Shown here one piece after another: positions 1-8,496 of a DNA stretch of 64,000 nt. How positions within the stretch are numbered: position 1 is the first letter of the stretch; each line of letters begins with the position of its first letter. The stretch lies in assembly GCF_014145455.1 (NCBI RefSeq), contig NZ_JACIVB010000029.1, positions 1 to 64,000 on the forward strand. The letters run 5' to 3'. This stretch comes from Limosilactobacillus rudii. GTDB taxonomy: Bacteria > Bacillota > Bacilli > Lactobacillales > Lactobacillaceae. Made by a program: the position numbers and the translations under genes. The notes under the pieces are model-generated. The model ran no database searches. It was not told the DNA's origin and saw nothing but the letters and a program-made list of their open reading frames with translations.

Positions 1-2
1 AT

Positions 3-125
3 GAAATTATTGCACCGGTATTTAAGTCTCACCATCATCAGGTCGCTAAAAAGACTGATTACATTCCTCAGCCAGCGTTGAAATTAAATATTGATAATGT
101 CCAATTAACGATTTTCAATATTTAA
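3..125 (+). CDS. C-terminal fragment of an unidentified protein (cut by left edge)
   Basis: An open frame entering from the left edge runs 40 codons to a TAA at 123-125. Its peptide, ending LKLNIDNVQLTIFNI, has the alternating polar/hydrophobic pattern of a beta-rich C-terminus. I do not recognise the family. The next 640 bases hold no convincing gene, so this may be the end of a real gene or of a decayed one. With only the tail visible, no function can be given. Confidence 0.3.
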   Translation, partial: EIIAPVFKSHHHQVAKKTDYIPQPALKLNIDNVQLTIFNI

Positions 126-769
126 TTTAAGCAGTATAACGACACGTATTGAAAAAGAGAGCGTAACCTCGCTGAATTTAGTGAATAACGTCCTTATTTT
201 AGTTATGGCACGTTTGTTGCACGTTTCTGCCCATGGTAAAAGGATCTCAATGTCGCTACTTTTCTGATTATGTAGTCGATCAAACAGGTAATTTAAAATA
301 CTTATATACGTTTAGTTCGTTAACTTTGGTCATTGCTACTAACGTATAATAAATCACATTGGCTTCAGCTCTGCGTATACTTTTCGCAAAAAACAGTTTA
401 CGAATTAACGTTGCAAATTGTATTGTTATCGGGTGCTTACATTTAATAACTGCCGTGAAATGTTATTTATGCGATGTATTAGTTAAGTTATTAGTTTATC
501 TGATAGGTGATGGAAGTTTAATCGTTTACTATCGCGCCGCAAGATACCATTATTATTCTGATTTAGTGGGTGGGTCAATCGCGCAATATAAGTGTGAATG
601 TCATATTTATTAGCGATATTACGTCAGATAGCTTTAAATCGCATAGCACGGTAGATAAAAAAATCTGACATTGATACAGAAATAATATTTCCATACTAAT
701 GCCAGATATTCGAAATTTATATTAATAATTATTTAGATTGATATAAAAATAAGTAATATTATTAAACCA
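126..769. other. AT-rich gene-poor stretch, probably decayed sequence
   Basis: All six frames are broken within 85 codons. The longest open stretch (359-613) lacks a ribosome binding site and gives an unrecognisable Cys/Tyr/Leu-rich peptide. Short pieces in several forward frames look protein-like (for example around 565-655), as expected of an old pseudogene with several frameshifts, but I cannot name a parent. No tRNA, inverted-repeat pair or riboswitch motif was seen. It also contains the 3' flank of the minus-strand lactonase gene, where I see no clear terminator. Confidence 0.4.
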
Positions 770-1798
770 TTATTTCCACTTCATAACGCAAACGGGTTCA
801 GGACAAGCAATATCTTTTTGAAGAAGAGTGAGTTTACCTGTTTCTGGATTACGTTTATAGAGCGTGAGGTTGTTTGAATTTTGATTTGAAGCTAATAAGT
901 AGTCTTCATCCTTACTTAGATTAAAGTCACGTGGGAAGTCACCTTCAGTAGAGATAGACTGGATATGTTTTACTGTAAAATCTGGTTGAATTTTAAAGAC
1001 AGCAATTGTATTTTCACCACGGTTAGAAGTATAGACATATTTACCATCATTTGAAATTCGAATAGCGGCGGCACCGTTATGAGTTGTCCAAGATGAAGGA
1101 ATTGTCTTAATTGTTTGGAGGTGTTTAAAAGTAGCATCTTTATCGTTGTATTTTAATACCTCTAATTTGCTACTTAGTTCACCTAATAGGTATGCGTATT
1201 TACCATTAGGGTGAAATGCAATATGACGAGTACCAAAGCCGTCTTCGCATTTATATCGCGAAACTGCTGTTAATTTACCGTCATTTGAAACATCGTAAAC
1301 AACTACTAAATCCATTCCTAAATCGCAAACAACTAGACGCTTATCAGGTGTAAGATCAGCATAATGAACATGGGGAGCTTCTTGTTCCGGTTTAGGACCT
1401 GTTGCACCTTCGTGAAGAACTGAATCTGTTAAAGTTAATTTACCGTCAGGATTGATCTTAAATACATCAACTTTAGCAGTATGGTAGTTTGCACTATAAA
1501 GTAAATGGCGTTCTTCGTCTAAGCCAACATATGCCGGAGGTGCCCCAGCAGCTAAAACATCACTAAGCATTTTAGAATTATCATTGCTCAGCGAATAAGA
1601 AGCAACTCCTCCCTTGTCATCAACCTGCTTAATGGCATATATACGGCCATCTGTACCAACCTGTAAATATGCAGGCTTTTGTGATGGAATTGCTAATTCA
1701 ACATCAGTAATCTTACCCTGATCTGTATCAAGAGTAACTTTATAAATACCCTTACTTGTCTTTTTAGTATATGTTCCAATTAGAAATTGTTCAGTCAC
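770..1798 (-). CDS. Lactonase family beta-propeller protein (6-phosphogluconolactonase-like)
   Basis: The 342-residue protein begins TEQFLIGTYTKKTSKGIY and shows repeated blades (LYSANYHTAKVDVFKINPDG, KLTAVSRYKCEDG), as in the seven-bladed YkgB/Pgl lactonase family (Pfam Lactonase). Members hydrolyse 6-phosphogluconolactone, but the family also contains carboxymuconolactone-type enzymes, so the substrate is inferred. In a heterofermentative lactobacillus a soluble lactonase would act between glucose-6-phosphate dehydrogenase and 6-phosphogluconate dehydrogenase. The start is GTG after a good AAAGGAGG. There is no signal peptide. It stands alone, divergent from the rRNA methyltransferase gene. 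Confidence 0.85.
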   Translation of the reverse strand: MTEQFLIGTYTKKTSKGIYKVTLDTDQGKITDVELAIPSQKPAYLQVGTDGRIYAIKQVDDKGGVASYSLSNDNSKMLSDVLAAGAPPAYVGLDEERHLLYSANYHTAKVDVFKINPDGKLTLTDSVLHEGATGPKPEQEAPHVHYADLTPDKRLVVCDLGMDLVVVYDVSNDGKLTAVSRYKCEDGFGTRHIAFHPNGKYAYLLGELSSKLEVLKYNDKDATFKHLQTIKTIPSSWTTHNGAAAIRISNDGKYVYTSNRGENTIAVFKIQPDFTVKHIQSISTEGDFPRDFNLSKDEDYLLASNQNSNNLTLYKRNPETGKLTLLQKDIACPEPVCVMKWK

Positions 1799-1831
1799 AT
1801 CAATTTCCTCCTTTTGAAAGTGTTTACCTAT

Positions 1832-1840
1832 ATAATAGCA
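1832..1840 (-). promoter_or_regulatory. Extended -10 promoter of the lactonase gene
   Basis: On the minus strand the sequence reads TGCTATTAT, a TGn extended -10 element, about 35 bases before the GTG start. No good -35 is visible. This is a visual match only. Confidence 0.4.
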
Positions 1841-1908
1841 ACTTGCCCATCGTAATTCTAGCTGTGATACACTGTTCTTAGTAATTTAAAATAGACGGAG
1901 GAACAGTA

Positions 1909-2763
1909 GTGAAAAAAATAGAGCGTCAGCGAGCTTTTGTCGCAAATAATTTGAACCTCTTTCAGTGTCCTGTTTGTGGGCAAAAGATGGTATCAGTAAC
2001 AGGAAATAGTTTGATTTGTGAAAATAACCACCAGTTTGACTTTAATCGTCATGGTTACCTTCATTTTTTGAATGGAGCAGCAAATACAGAATACGGTCGA
2101 GAAATGTTTAAATCTCGCCGTCAACTGTTAGCAGCAGGATTATTTAGGCCAATTCTTCAAAGGATAAGTCAATTAATGCCTTCTGAATCAATTAAAATTT
2201 TAGATGTGGGTACTGGGGAAGGCACGCCATTGCTTCAGTTAGTAAATTTGCGTCCTGAATTTAGTGATACGATAGTGGGATTTGATATTTCAAAGCCGGG
2301 AATAACTTTAGCGACGCAACTACCACTAACGGCTTTCTTTTGCGTTGCCGATTTACGAAAACTACCTTTTAGTGCAAATAGTTTTGACTTCATCCTTGAG
2401 CTATTCTCACCGTCTGATTATCGTGAGTTTAATCGTGTTTTAAAAGATAATGGAACACTTATTAAAGTAATACCAAATGCTAACTATTTAGTTGAATTGC
2501 GACACATTTTATATCGCGCAGGAGAACGAAACTATCAATATGATAATTCACAAGTCCTAAATCTTTTTAAACAGCATTATCCTGATAGTAAAATTGAAAC
2601 AGTCACTTATGAATATAATATTCCTGATGGATTACAGGAAGCAATGCTAGAAATGACACCGTTGCATTGGGGAGAAAATGCTAAAAAATTAACTCAAGAT
2701 GAACTAGATAATTTAAAAAAGATTACTGTTGATGTAAGCTTGCTAATTGCGAAAAAAAGTTAA
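1909..2763 (+). CDS. rlmA: 23S rRNA guanine N1-methyltransferase, RlmA family
   Basis: This 284-residue protein opens with a zinc-ribbon (FQCPVCGQKM at about 18-27, then C...H in LICENNHQFD). The following RHGYLHFL signature is typical of RlmA(I)/RlmA(II) enzymes, which methylate G745 or G748 in 23S rRNA hairpin 35. A Rossmann SAM-binding motif follows (ILDVGTGEGTPL, about 97-108). In Gram-positives the RlmA(II) (TlrB-type, G748) version is usual, but the exact target cannot be read from sequence. The start is GTG after GGAGGAACA. It appears to be a single-gene unit ahead of the trmL leader. Confidence 0.8.
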   Translation: MKKIERQRAFVANNLNLFQCPVCGQKMVSVTGNSLICENNHQFDFNRHGYLHFLNGAANTEYGREMFKSRRQLLAAGLFRPILQRISQLMPSESIKILDVGTGEGTPLLQLVNLRPEFSDTIVGFDISKPGITLATQLPLTAFFCVADLRKLPFSANSFDFILELFSPSDYREFNRVLKDNGTLIKVIPNANYLVELRHILYRAGERNYQYDNSQVLNLFKQHYPDSKIETVTYEYNIPDGLQEAMLEMTPLHWGENAKKLTQDELDNLKKITVDVSLLIAKKS

Positions 2764-2814
2764 TTTAATATTGCATAAATAAGAAATTAGTGCTAAATTA
2801 TTATAAGAAATCGT

Positions 2815-2858
2815 TTGATAATTGACATCGAATGAACGTGTTCGTTGGTGATTATCAA
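2815..2858 (+). promoter_or_regulatory. Long hairpin in the trmL leader, unassigned RNA class
   Basis: Three helical segments stack in one hairpin. TTGATAAT (2815-2822) pairs with ATTATCAA (2851-2858), CATC (2826-2829) with GGTG (2847-2850), and AATGAA (2831-2836) with TTCGTT (2841-2846), closing a CGTG loop. A three-base bulge (2823-2825) and a single G (2830) lie on the 5' side only. Thirteen bases later comes an intrinsic terminator, giving the layout of a riboswitch or attenuator. It does not match the T-box, lysine, preQ1 or purine classes that I can recall. Confidence 0.5.
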
Positions 2859-2871
2859 GGAGTACTTCATT

Positions 2872-2916
2872 AAAGCAGCGTTTCGCCGTGCCCACACCGA
2901 GACCCTGCTTTTTTTA
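2872..2916 (+). terminator. Intrinsic terminator in the trmL leader
   Basis: AAAGCAG (2872-2878) pairs with CTGCTTT (2905-2911). After a C/C mismatch GTTTCG (2880-2885) pairs with CGAGAC (2898-2903), and GTG/CAC closes a small CCCA loop. A T-run follows to 2915. It lies between rlmA and the trmL ribosome binding site, so it can either end rlmA transcripts or attenuate trmL. Confidence 0.8.
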
Positions 2917-2938
2917 TTTGTTTAAGGAGATTTTTACT

Positions 2939-3448
2939 ATGACTAATCATATTGTCCTTTTTGAACCACTTTTTCCGGCGAATACGGGAAATATTGCGCG
3001 TACTTGTGCTGGGACGAATACAGAATTACATCTAATAAAACCGCTTGGCTTTTCAACCGATGATAAACATATGAAGCGAGCAGGACTAGATTATTGGGAT
3101 AAAGTTAAAATAACTTACCATGATGACCTGCCATCATTTATGAATACAATTCCAGACATTAATCATTTATATATTGTGTCAAAGTTTGCAACTCATGATT
3201 ATACTGATGTTGATTATACGGATGCGGGAGATCATTATTTCTTGTTTGGCAAGGAAACTACTGGCTTGCCGGAACGATTTATGCAGAAATATCCAGAAAA
3301 TGCTATTCGAATTCCGCAAAATGATAATAATATTCGAGCGCTAAACCTTTCGAATAGTGCGGCGATTGTTATCTATGAGGCGCTACGTCAACAAAGTTTT
3401 CCCAATTTAGCACGGGTTCACCGTTATGAATTTGATAAATTGAAGTAA
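2939..3448 (+). CDS. trmL: tRNA (cytidine/uridine-34 2'-O)-methyltransferase TrmL (SPOUT)
   Basis: The protein has 169 residues, the usual TrmL/CspR length. It carries the SPOUT motifs NTGNIARTC (motif 1), LFGKETTGLP (motif 2) and IPQNDNNIRALNLSNSAAI (motif 3, forming the trefoil-knot SAM pocket). TrmL methylates the 2'-OH of the wobble base of tRNA-Leu isoacceptors as a cytoplasmic dimer. The ATG at 2939 is chosen because AAGGAG lies 8 bases upstream. Upstream in-frame codons from 2888 run through the terminator hairpin and are not credible. ftsK follows after 20 bases and is probably co-transcribed. Confidence 0.9.
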   Translation: MTNHIVLFEPLFPANTGNIARTCAGTNTELHLIKPLGFSTDDKHMKRAGLDYWDKVKITYHDDLPSFMNTIPDINHLYIVSKFATHDYTDVDYTDAGDHYFLFGKETTGLPERFMQKYPENAIRIPQNDNNIRALNLSNSAAIVIYEALRQQSFPNLARVHRYEFDKLK

Positions 3449-3468
3449 TTTAAGGGAGGCACATTATC

Positions 3469-5802
3469 ATGGCGAGAAGAAAAAGAACATCGTCCCGCCG
3501 CACAAAGGGACCAGCGCGAAAGAAAAAACAGCAGTATCGGTTAATTGATAATCTAATTGGTCTTATTATTTGTTTATTGATGTTGGTTGGCTTGTTCAAT
3601 CTAGGTATACTTGGAACTTTTCTTGACAATTGTTTTAAGATTTTTGTCGGTGAAACTTATCCTATTGCCATGATTATAGTTTTTCTTTATGGCTTATGTT
3701 TTGCCCTTTATAGTCATTGGCCTCACTTTAAAAAGAGGTGGATAGTTGGGACTATTATTACATACGCAGGGTTATTAATGTGGTTGCAGACGGTAATGTT
3801 TCAACACCTTAGTCTACATTCAAAAATAATTGAAACGACTTGGAATAATCTTAGTAAAGTAATTTTTAATGGTGATTCAACAGTATTAATTGGTGGTGGG
3901 ATGTTTGGTGCCTACCTATACAATGGAAGTAATATTTTGATTTCCGAAGTAGGAACTGCTATCTTGTCGTGGCTATTAATAATTACAGGAATAATCATCT
4001 TCTTTGCGTTACCGTGGCGTGATTTCTTAGTTAAACTTGGCATTGGGATTAAAAAATCAGGAGCAGTCATGGCGGATGCCCATAACCAATTAATAAAGAA
4101 GCGGGCAGAAAGTGTTAACGAACCGGCACCAACACCTTCAGTTAATAGGTCGATTACAAAGGTCTCACGTCAGGTTAAAGACTTTTTTGCTGATACTGAT
4201 AGTAACAGTACTTCAGAAACAGCATCGTCAGCGTCGCCTGCGAATCCTTCATCGCAAGCAGCAGAACCAACGATTCGAGTGGCAAGCGAAAGTCAAACAG
4301 ATAATAAAACGATACCTACTCCTGCTACCGATGAAAGTTCAGCTGGAGAGATAGATTTGGCAGGAATTGATGCGCAAGAAGATGATGATTATCAATTACC
4401 ACCAGTCAGTCTATTGAGCCAAGTAAAGGCAACTGACCAACAAAAAGATCTTCGTAATATAAAGAAAAACACCCAAACACTTCAACAAACATTAAAGTCA
4501 TTTGGGGTGGATGCAACCGTCGAAAACGTTAATCTCGGACCCTCAGTAACCAAATATGAATTGCGACCTGCTGTTGGGGTAAAGGTTAGTCGCATTACGC
4601 ATTTGGCTGATGACTTAGCCTTGGCTCTTGCAGCTAAAGATATTCGAATTGAAGCACCAATTCCAGGCAAATCATTAATTGGTATTGAGGTTCCTAACCA
4701 ACAAATTGCGACGGTTGGTTTTCGTGATATGGTGGAAAGTGCGCCAAGTAATGATAATCCAATGGAAGTTCCTCTTGGCCGCAGTGTTACGGGGGATGTT
4801 AAAATGGCAGATTTGACTAAAATGCCCCATTTACTGATAGCTGGGGCGACAGGTAGTGGAAAGTCAGTTGCTATTAATGTTATTATTACGAGTATCTTAT
4901 TAAAGGCCAAGCCCCATCAAGTTAAGATGCTAATGATTGACCCTAAAAAGGTCGAACTAAGTGTTTATAATGGAATTCCACACTTACTAAGTCCGGTCGT
5001 CTCGGAACCTAAAAAGGCAGCGCGGGCGTTGGGCAAGGTAGTAGCTGAGATGGAACGGCGCTATGAATTATTTGCTAAATTTGGCGTACGAAACCTAGAT
5101 GGCTATAATAGGCTAGTTCAGCAACAAAATGAGGAACATCCAGAAGAGCCGCAACCTAGTTTACCGTTAGTCCTTGTGATTGTAGATGAATTGGCTGATT
5201 TAATGATGACTGTTTCGCATGACGTTGAAGATGCGATTGTTAGAATTGCCCAAATGGGACGTGCAGCTGGTATTCATATGATTCTTGCCACTCAACGGCC
5301 ATCTGTTGATGTAATTACGGGATTAATCAAAGCAAATGTTCCTTCGAGAATTGCTTTTGCAGTGTCAAGTGGGATTGATTCGCGAACAATTATTGATACT
5401 AATGGTGCTGAAAAATTGTTGGGCCGCGGTGATATGCTATTTGAGCCGATTGACCAAAATAAACCGGTCCGAATTCAGGGAGCATTTATTTCTGATCACG
5501 ACGTTGAAGCAGTAGTTGATTTTATTAAGAATGAACGTCCGGCAGAATACGATGATAGTATGGTTGTGACAGATAATGAAATTGAACAAGAAGAGCAGGC
5601 TGAAGAAGAGGATGAACTATTTCCAGAAGCTTTGAATTTTGTTATTGATCAGCAAAAGGCATCCACATCTTTGATTCAGCGGCGATTTAGAATTGGATAT
5701 AATCGAGCGGCACGAATTATTGATGATATGGAGCAACGGGGATTTATTGGTCCTGCTAATGGTTCTAAGCCCCGTGAAGTTTATAAACAAAAAGATGAAT
5801 AA
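3469..5802 (+). CDS. ftsK: DNA translocase FtsK/SpoIIIE
   Basis: This 777-residue protein has a basic N-terminus, about four to five membrane segments in residues 25-185, and a low-complexity Ser/Ala/Glu linker (about 210-320). The motor domain follows, with Walker A GATGSGKS (about 459-466) and Walker [11 protein letters not shown]. The C-terminal winged-helix gamma domain ([19 protein letters not shown], about 718-775) reads KOPS-type DNA motifs. It pumps chromosome ends through the closing septum and sits near the division cluster. A strong terminator follows the stop immediately. Confidence 0.95.
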   Translation: MARRKRTSSRRTKGPARKKKQQYRLIDNLIGLIICLLMLVGLFNLGILGTFLDNCFKIFVGETYPIAMIIVFLYGLCFALYSHWPHFKKRWIVGTIITYAGLLMWLQTVMFQHLSLHSKIIETTWNNLSKVIFNGDSTVLIGGGMFGAYLYNGSNILISEVGTAILSWLLIITGIIIFFALPWRDFLVKLGIGIKKSGAVMADAHNQLIKKRAESVNEPAPTPSVNRSITKVSRQVKDFFADTDSNSTSETASSASPANPSSQAAEPTIRVASESQTDNKTIPTPATDESSAGEIDLAGIDAQEDDDYQLPPVSLLSQVKATDQQKDLRNIKKNTQTLQQTLKSFGVDATVENVNLGPSVTKYELRPAVGVKVSRITHLADDLALALAAKDIRIEAPIPGKSLIGIEVPNQQIATVGFRDMVESAPSNDNPMEVPLGRSVTGDVKMADLTKMPHLLIAGATGSGKSVAINVIITSILLKAKPHQVKMLMIDPKKVELSVYNGIPHLLSPVVSEPKKAARALGKVVAEMERRYELFAKFGVRNLDGYNRLVQQQNEEHPEEPQPSLPLVLVIVDELADLMMTVSHDVEDAIVRIAQMGRAAGIHMILATQRPSVDVITGLIKANVPSRIAFAVSSGIDSRTIIDTNGAEKLLGRGDMLFEPIDQNKPVRIQGAFISDHDVEAVVDFIKNERPAEYDDSMVVTDNEIEQEEQAEEEDELFPEALNFVIDQQKASTSLIQRRFRIGYNRAARIIDDMEQRGFIGPANGSKPREVYKQKDE

Positions 5803-5846
5803 AAAAAGAGATTCCCATATTTTTGCGTCAGCGGGAATCTCTTTTT
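5803..5846. terminator. Bidirectional terminator between ftsK and the DUF4044 gene
   Basis: AAAAAGAGATTCCC (5803-5816) pairs perfectly with GGGAATCTCTTTTT (5833-5846). A-runs and T-runs on both flanks let it serve ftsK on the plus strand and the convergent small gene on the minus strand. Confidence 0.9.
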
Positions 5847-5871
5847 AGTATCTGTATAGTATTGAAATGGT

Positions 5872-5991
5872 TTAAATTAAGTTTAAGGATGCAACAGCAC
5901 CAAAGATTAGTGAACCGAGCATTGCAATTAACATCAGCCAAATTGCAACCATGGTGATCTTTTGGAAACGGGTTTTCTTTTTTCGCTGCAT
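5872..5991 (-). CDS. DUF4044 small membrane protein
   Basis: A 39-residue protein: a basic start (MQRKKKTRFQKITM) followed by one hydrophobic helix (about 15-36). This matches the short DUF4044 family of lactobacilli, whose function is unknown. The ATG at 5991 is preferred because GGAAGGACGG ends 7 bases before it. Upstream codons to 6060 would add an unlikely extension without a ribosome binding site. It ends just before the shared bidirectional terminator. Confidence 0.7.
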   Translation of the reverse strand: MQRKKKTRFQKITMVAIWLMLIAMLGSLIFGAVASLNLI

Positions 5992-6122
5992 TATTAACCG
6001 TCCTTCCATTTTAGCTTTATCGATAGTAGTAGTGTAACGCATTTTTACAGTCTTTTTCAAATCTTGTTTTAAATTATGTTAAACTTAAGTTATTTATTTT
6101 AGTCGAAAGGACTTGAGACAGT

Positions 6123-6479
6123 GTGGCGGTAAGTATTCAAGTTATAATTTTAGAAATTGTTTTATTAATAGTTATTTGGTTTGTTGAACACCTCTTTTTA
6201 CGTATCTTTTTCCCTACTAAAAAGGTTAAGCACTTATGGTGGGTATGGACCATTATTTTATGGCTTTTGATTATTTTTAATCTTGGATATTACTGGCCAG
6301 CATATCCAATTGCTGTATGGATGGTGCTAGCGTTGGCTTTAATCGCTTTGCAAATTGCACATAATCATGAATTTATTTATCGTCGTTATTGGCCGGTATT
6401 TTGGCGGTATTCTGCATACTATGCATTATTGATATATATTGGTAGCATGATTATCTCACGGTGGTTGCCACTCGGATAA
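6123..6479 (+). CDS. DUF3397 membrane protein
   Basis: The 118-residue protein is almost wholly hydrophobic, with four predicted helices (about 7-29, 38-56, 59-80, 94-114) and Trp/Tyr-rich interfacial segments. Size and position just before mraZ fit DUF3397, a family found at this place in lactobacilli. Its function is unknown. The start is a GTG following AAAGGAC. It ends in a strong terminator, so it is a separate unit from the dcw operon. Confidence 0.65.
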   Translation: MAVSIQVIILEIVLLIVIWFVEHLFLRIFFPTKKVKHLWWVWTIILWLLIIFNLGYYWPAYPIAVWMVLALALIALQIAHNHEFIYRRYWPVFWRYSAYYALLIYIGSMIISRWLPLG

Positions 6480-6518
6480 ATAGAAGATGAAGTATTAATT
6501 TTAACGCTAGATGATATG

Positions 6519-6572
6519 AAAGGTCGAATCATGACTTTTGATTTTTTCAAAAATTATGGTCCGGCTTTTTTT
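6519..6572 (+). terminator. Terminator after the DUF3397 gene
   Basis: AAAGGTCGAATCATGAC then TTTTGA folds back on TCAAAA and ATTATGGTCCGGCTTT. The stem has more than 20 pairs with two mismatches and a T-run at 6566-6572. It isolates the downstream dcw operon from upstream transcription. Confidence 0.75.
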
Positions 6573-6654
6573 GTAAGAAGATAATTTTTAGCTTGTTCTT
6601 TAAAAACTAATTTATAAAATGTCTATTACTTTTTGATAAAATTCACAAAATTAC

Positions 6655-6699
6655 GTGGTGAGAAGTGGGGGATTGTGGTAGACTTGACCTATAAAGTGG
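6655..6699 (+). promoter_or_regulatory. Probable MraZ operator: GTGG direct repeats
   Basis: GTGG occurs at 6655, 6665 and 6675, exactly 10 bases apart, and again at 6696, all in one orientation just before mraZ. MraZ proteins are known to autoregulate by binding direct repeats of TGGGN or GTGGN with 5-base spacers, contacted by the ring-shaped oligomer. The match in spacing and place is strong; the binding itself is inferred. I could not place a convincing -35/-10 pair around it. Confidence 0.7.
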
Positions 6700-6717
6700 T
6701 AAGGGAGTAATTTAGTT

Positions 6718-7146
6718 GTGCTAATGGGTGAATTTACACATACGATTGACACCAAAGGCCGATTAATTATTCCTGCCAAATTTCGAGAACAGTTAGGTAC
6801 GCACTTCATTGTTACTCGGGGGTTAGATGGATGTCTGTTTGGATATCCGTTAAAAGAATGGACGCTTTTAGAACAAAAATTAAAAGCTTTACCACTAACA
6901 AAGCGCGACGCACGGGCGTTTGTGCGATTTTTATATTCGGCCGCAACAGATTGTGAAATTGATAAGCAGGGACGGATTAATATTCCGCTGACTTTGCGTA
7001 AACATGCCGCACTGACGAAAAAGTGTGTGGTAGTTGGCGTTTCAAATCGTTTAGAAATATGGAGCGATGAGCGGTGGTGTAAATTTACTAACGATACAGC
7101 TGATAATTTTGACGAGATTGCAGAAGATCTTAATATTGATTTTTAA
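6718..7146 (+). CDS. mraZ: Transcriptional regulator MraZ
   Basis: The 142 residues form two AbrB-like half-repeats, each with its signature: [13 protein letters not shown] near residue 12 and [13 protein letters not shown] near residue 83. MraZ is a DNA-binding oligomer that controls its own dcw operon. The start is a GTG giving MLMGEF, the usual N-terminus, with AAGGGAG upstream. The GTGG repeat array lies within 65 bases upstream. rsmH follows after 15 bases. Confidence 0.95.
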   Translation: MLMGEFTHTIDTKGRLIIPAKFREQLGTHFIVTRGLDGCLFGYPLKEWTLLEQKLKALPLTKRDARAFVRFLYSAATDCEIDKQGRINIPLTLRKHAALTKKCVVVGVSNRLEIWSDERWCKFTNDTADNFDEIAEDLNIDF

Positions 7147-7161
7147 TGGAGGGTTTAGTTG

Positions 7162-8118
7162 ATGGCAGAGTTTAAACATGTAACGGTACTTTTAAAGGAG
7201 GCCGTAGCAGGATTAAATGTGCAATCAACAGGCACTTACGTTGATGCAACATTAGGTGGTGGTGGCCACACGCAAGCGATTTTAAAACAGCTAGCGGGTG
7301 GTCATCTATATTCTTTTGATCAGGATCAAACCGCAATTGAATATAATAAAAAGAATTTGAAATCAGCAATTAATCAGCAAAGATTAACCTTAATAGAAGA
7401 TAATTTTCGGAATTTAAGGACAGCTTTAAGTGATCATCATATTAGCCGAGTTGATGGTGTCCTATATGACTTGGGTGTATCTTCACCACAGTTTGATGAT
7501 GCAAAAAGGGGCTTTAGCTACCAGCATGATGCACCATTGGACATGCGAATGAATCAAGAACAATCGTTATCAGCAATGGAAGTTGTTAACGAATGGTCAT
7601 ATGATCGGCTTGTTAAAATCCTTTATCGGTATGGAGAAGAACGCTTTGCAAAACAAATTGCACGTAAAATTGAGCGACAACGTGAGATTAAACCAATCAA
7701 AACGACTTTTGAATTGGTTGATGTAATCAAAAGCGCCATTCCTGCCGCGGCTCGCCGACATGGTGGTCATCCGGCTAAAAAGAGTTTTCAGGCGATTAGA
7801 GTAGCTGTTAATGACGAACTAGGAGCATTAGAAGAGTCATTAGAACAAGCTTTGGATATGCTAAATGTTGGTGGACGGATTAGTGTAATTACATTTCAGT
7901 CGTTAGAAGACCGCTTAGTAAAAACGATGTTTCGGGAAAAAACATCAATAAGTGATGATATTCCACAAGGATTACCGGTGATTCCAACGGGGATGGAACC
8001 AGATTTTAAGTTAATCAATAAAAAGCCGATTGTAGCTAGTGAAGAAGAACTGGCAGAAAATCATCGTGCGCACAGTGCTAAGTTAAGAATAATTGAAAGA
8101 ATAAAAGAAGGAAAGTGA
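7162..8118 (+). CDS. rsmH: 16S rRNA (cytosine-1402-N4)-methyltransferase RsmH
   Basis: This 318-residue protein has [10 protein letters not shown] at the N-terminus, the SAM motif [10 protein letters not shown] (about 26-35), YDLGVSSPQ and [18 protein letters not shown], all hallmarks of RsmH (MraW). It methylates N4 of C1402 in the ribosomal P site. The ATG at 7162 follows GGAGGG; a TTG one codon earlier is possible but less likely. It is the second gene of the dcw operon and lies 6 bases before ftsL. Confidence 0.96.
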   Translation: MAEFKHVTVLLKEAVAGLNVQSTGTYVDATLGGGGHTQAILKQLAGGHLYSFDQDQTAIEYNKKNLKSAINQQRLTLIEDNFRNLRTALSDHHISRVDGVLYDLGVSSPQFDDAKRGFSYQHDAPLDMRMNQEQSLSAMEVVNEWSYDRLVKILYRYGEERFAKQIARKIERQREIKPIKTTFELVDVIKSAIPAAARRHGGHPAKKSFQAIRVAVNDELGALEESLEQALDMLNVGGRISVITFQSLEDRLVKTMFREKTSISDDIPQGLPVIPTGMEPDFKLINKKPIVASEEELAENHRAHSAKLRIIERIKEGK

Positions 8119-8124
8119 CTTATT

Positions 8125-8496
8125 ATGGTTTCAAATGCGGCAAGGCAACTTGCAGGAGGGCAGCAACCCCAGGAAATACCGCGGAAAAAAATTTCTCAAC
8201 AGCCGAAAATTACACCTAGTCCGGTTAGGTGGTCAAAATTTGAACGTTTTTTGATAGTAATTGGAAGCTTGGTGACATTAACACTGATGCTCAATCTTCT
8301 CTCTACTAAAATTAATATCAATAATCAGCAACGGCACTTGCAGGATGTACAAACACAAATTAGTAAAGTGAAGAGTAATAATGCAAGTTCGCAGCAAGAA
8401 ATTGCTGAATTGACTAGTCAATCGCATTTGAAATCAGCAGCACATAAATATGGATTAACAGATAAAAATTCAAATGTAAGGAACGTTAATAAATAA
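8125..8496 (+). CDS. ftsL: Cell division protein FtsL
   Basis: A 123-residue bitopic protein with a basic cytoplasmic N-terminus, one membrane helix (about 47-66) and a heptad-like extracellular coiled coil (NNQQRHLQDVQTQISKV onward). Sequence conservation is always low in FtsL, so the call rests on topology, length and place between rsmH and pbp. FtsL forms the DivIB-FtsL-DivIC trio that activates septal wall synthesis. Its stop overlaps the pbp start by one base. Confidence 0.85.
   Translation: MVSNAARQLAGGQQPQEIPRKKISQQPKITPSPVRWSKFERFLIVIGSLVTLTLMLNLLSTKININNQQRHLQDVQTQISKVKSNNASSQQEIAELTSQSHLKSAAHKYGLTDKNSNVRNVNK

Noticed and set aside
359-613. 84-codon open frame starting at a TTG
   Set aside because: No ribosome binding site, unusual composition and no recognisable family; probably chance openness in a decayed region.
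2888-2938. N-terminal extension of TrmL starting at GTG 2888
   Set aside because: It runs through the terminator hairpin, and the ATG at 2939 has a proper AAGGAG and the family N-terminus.
4482-4910. 142-codon minus-strand frame inside ftsK
   Set aside because: Antisense shadow of the conserved motor domain; no ribosome binding site and low-complexity sequence.
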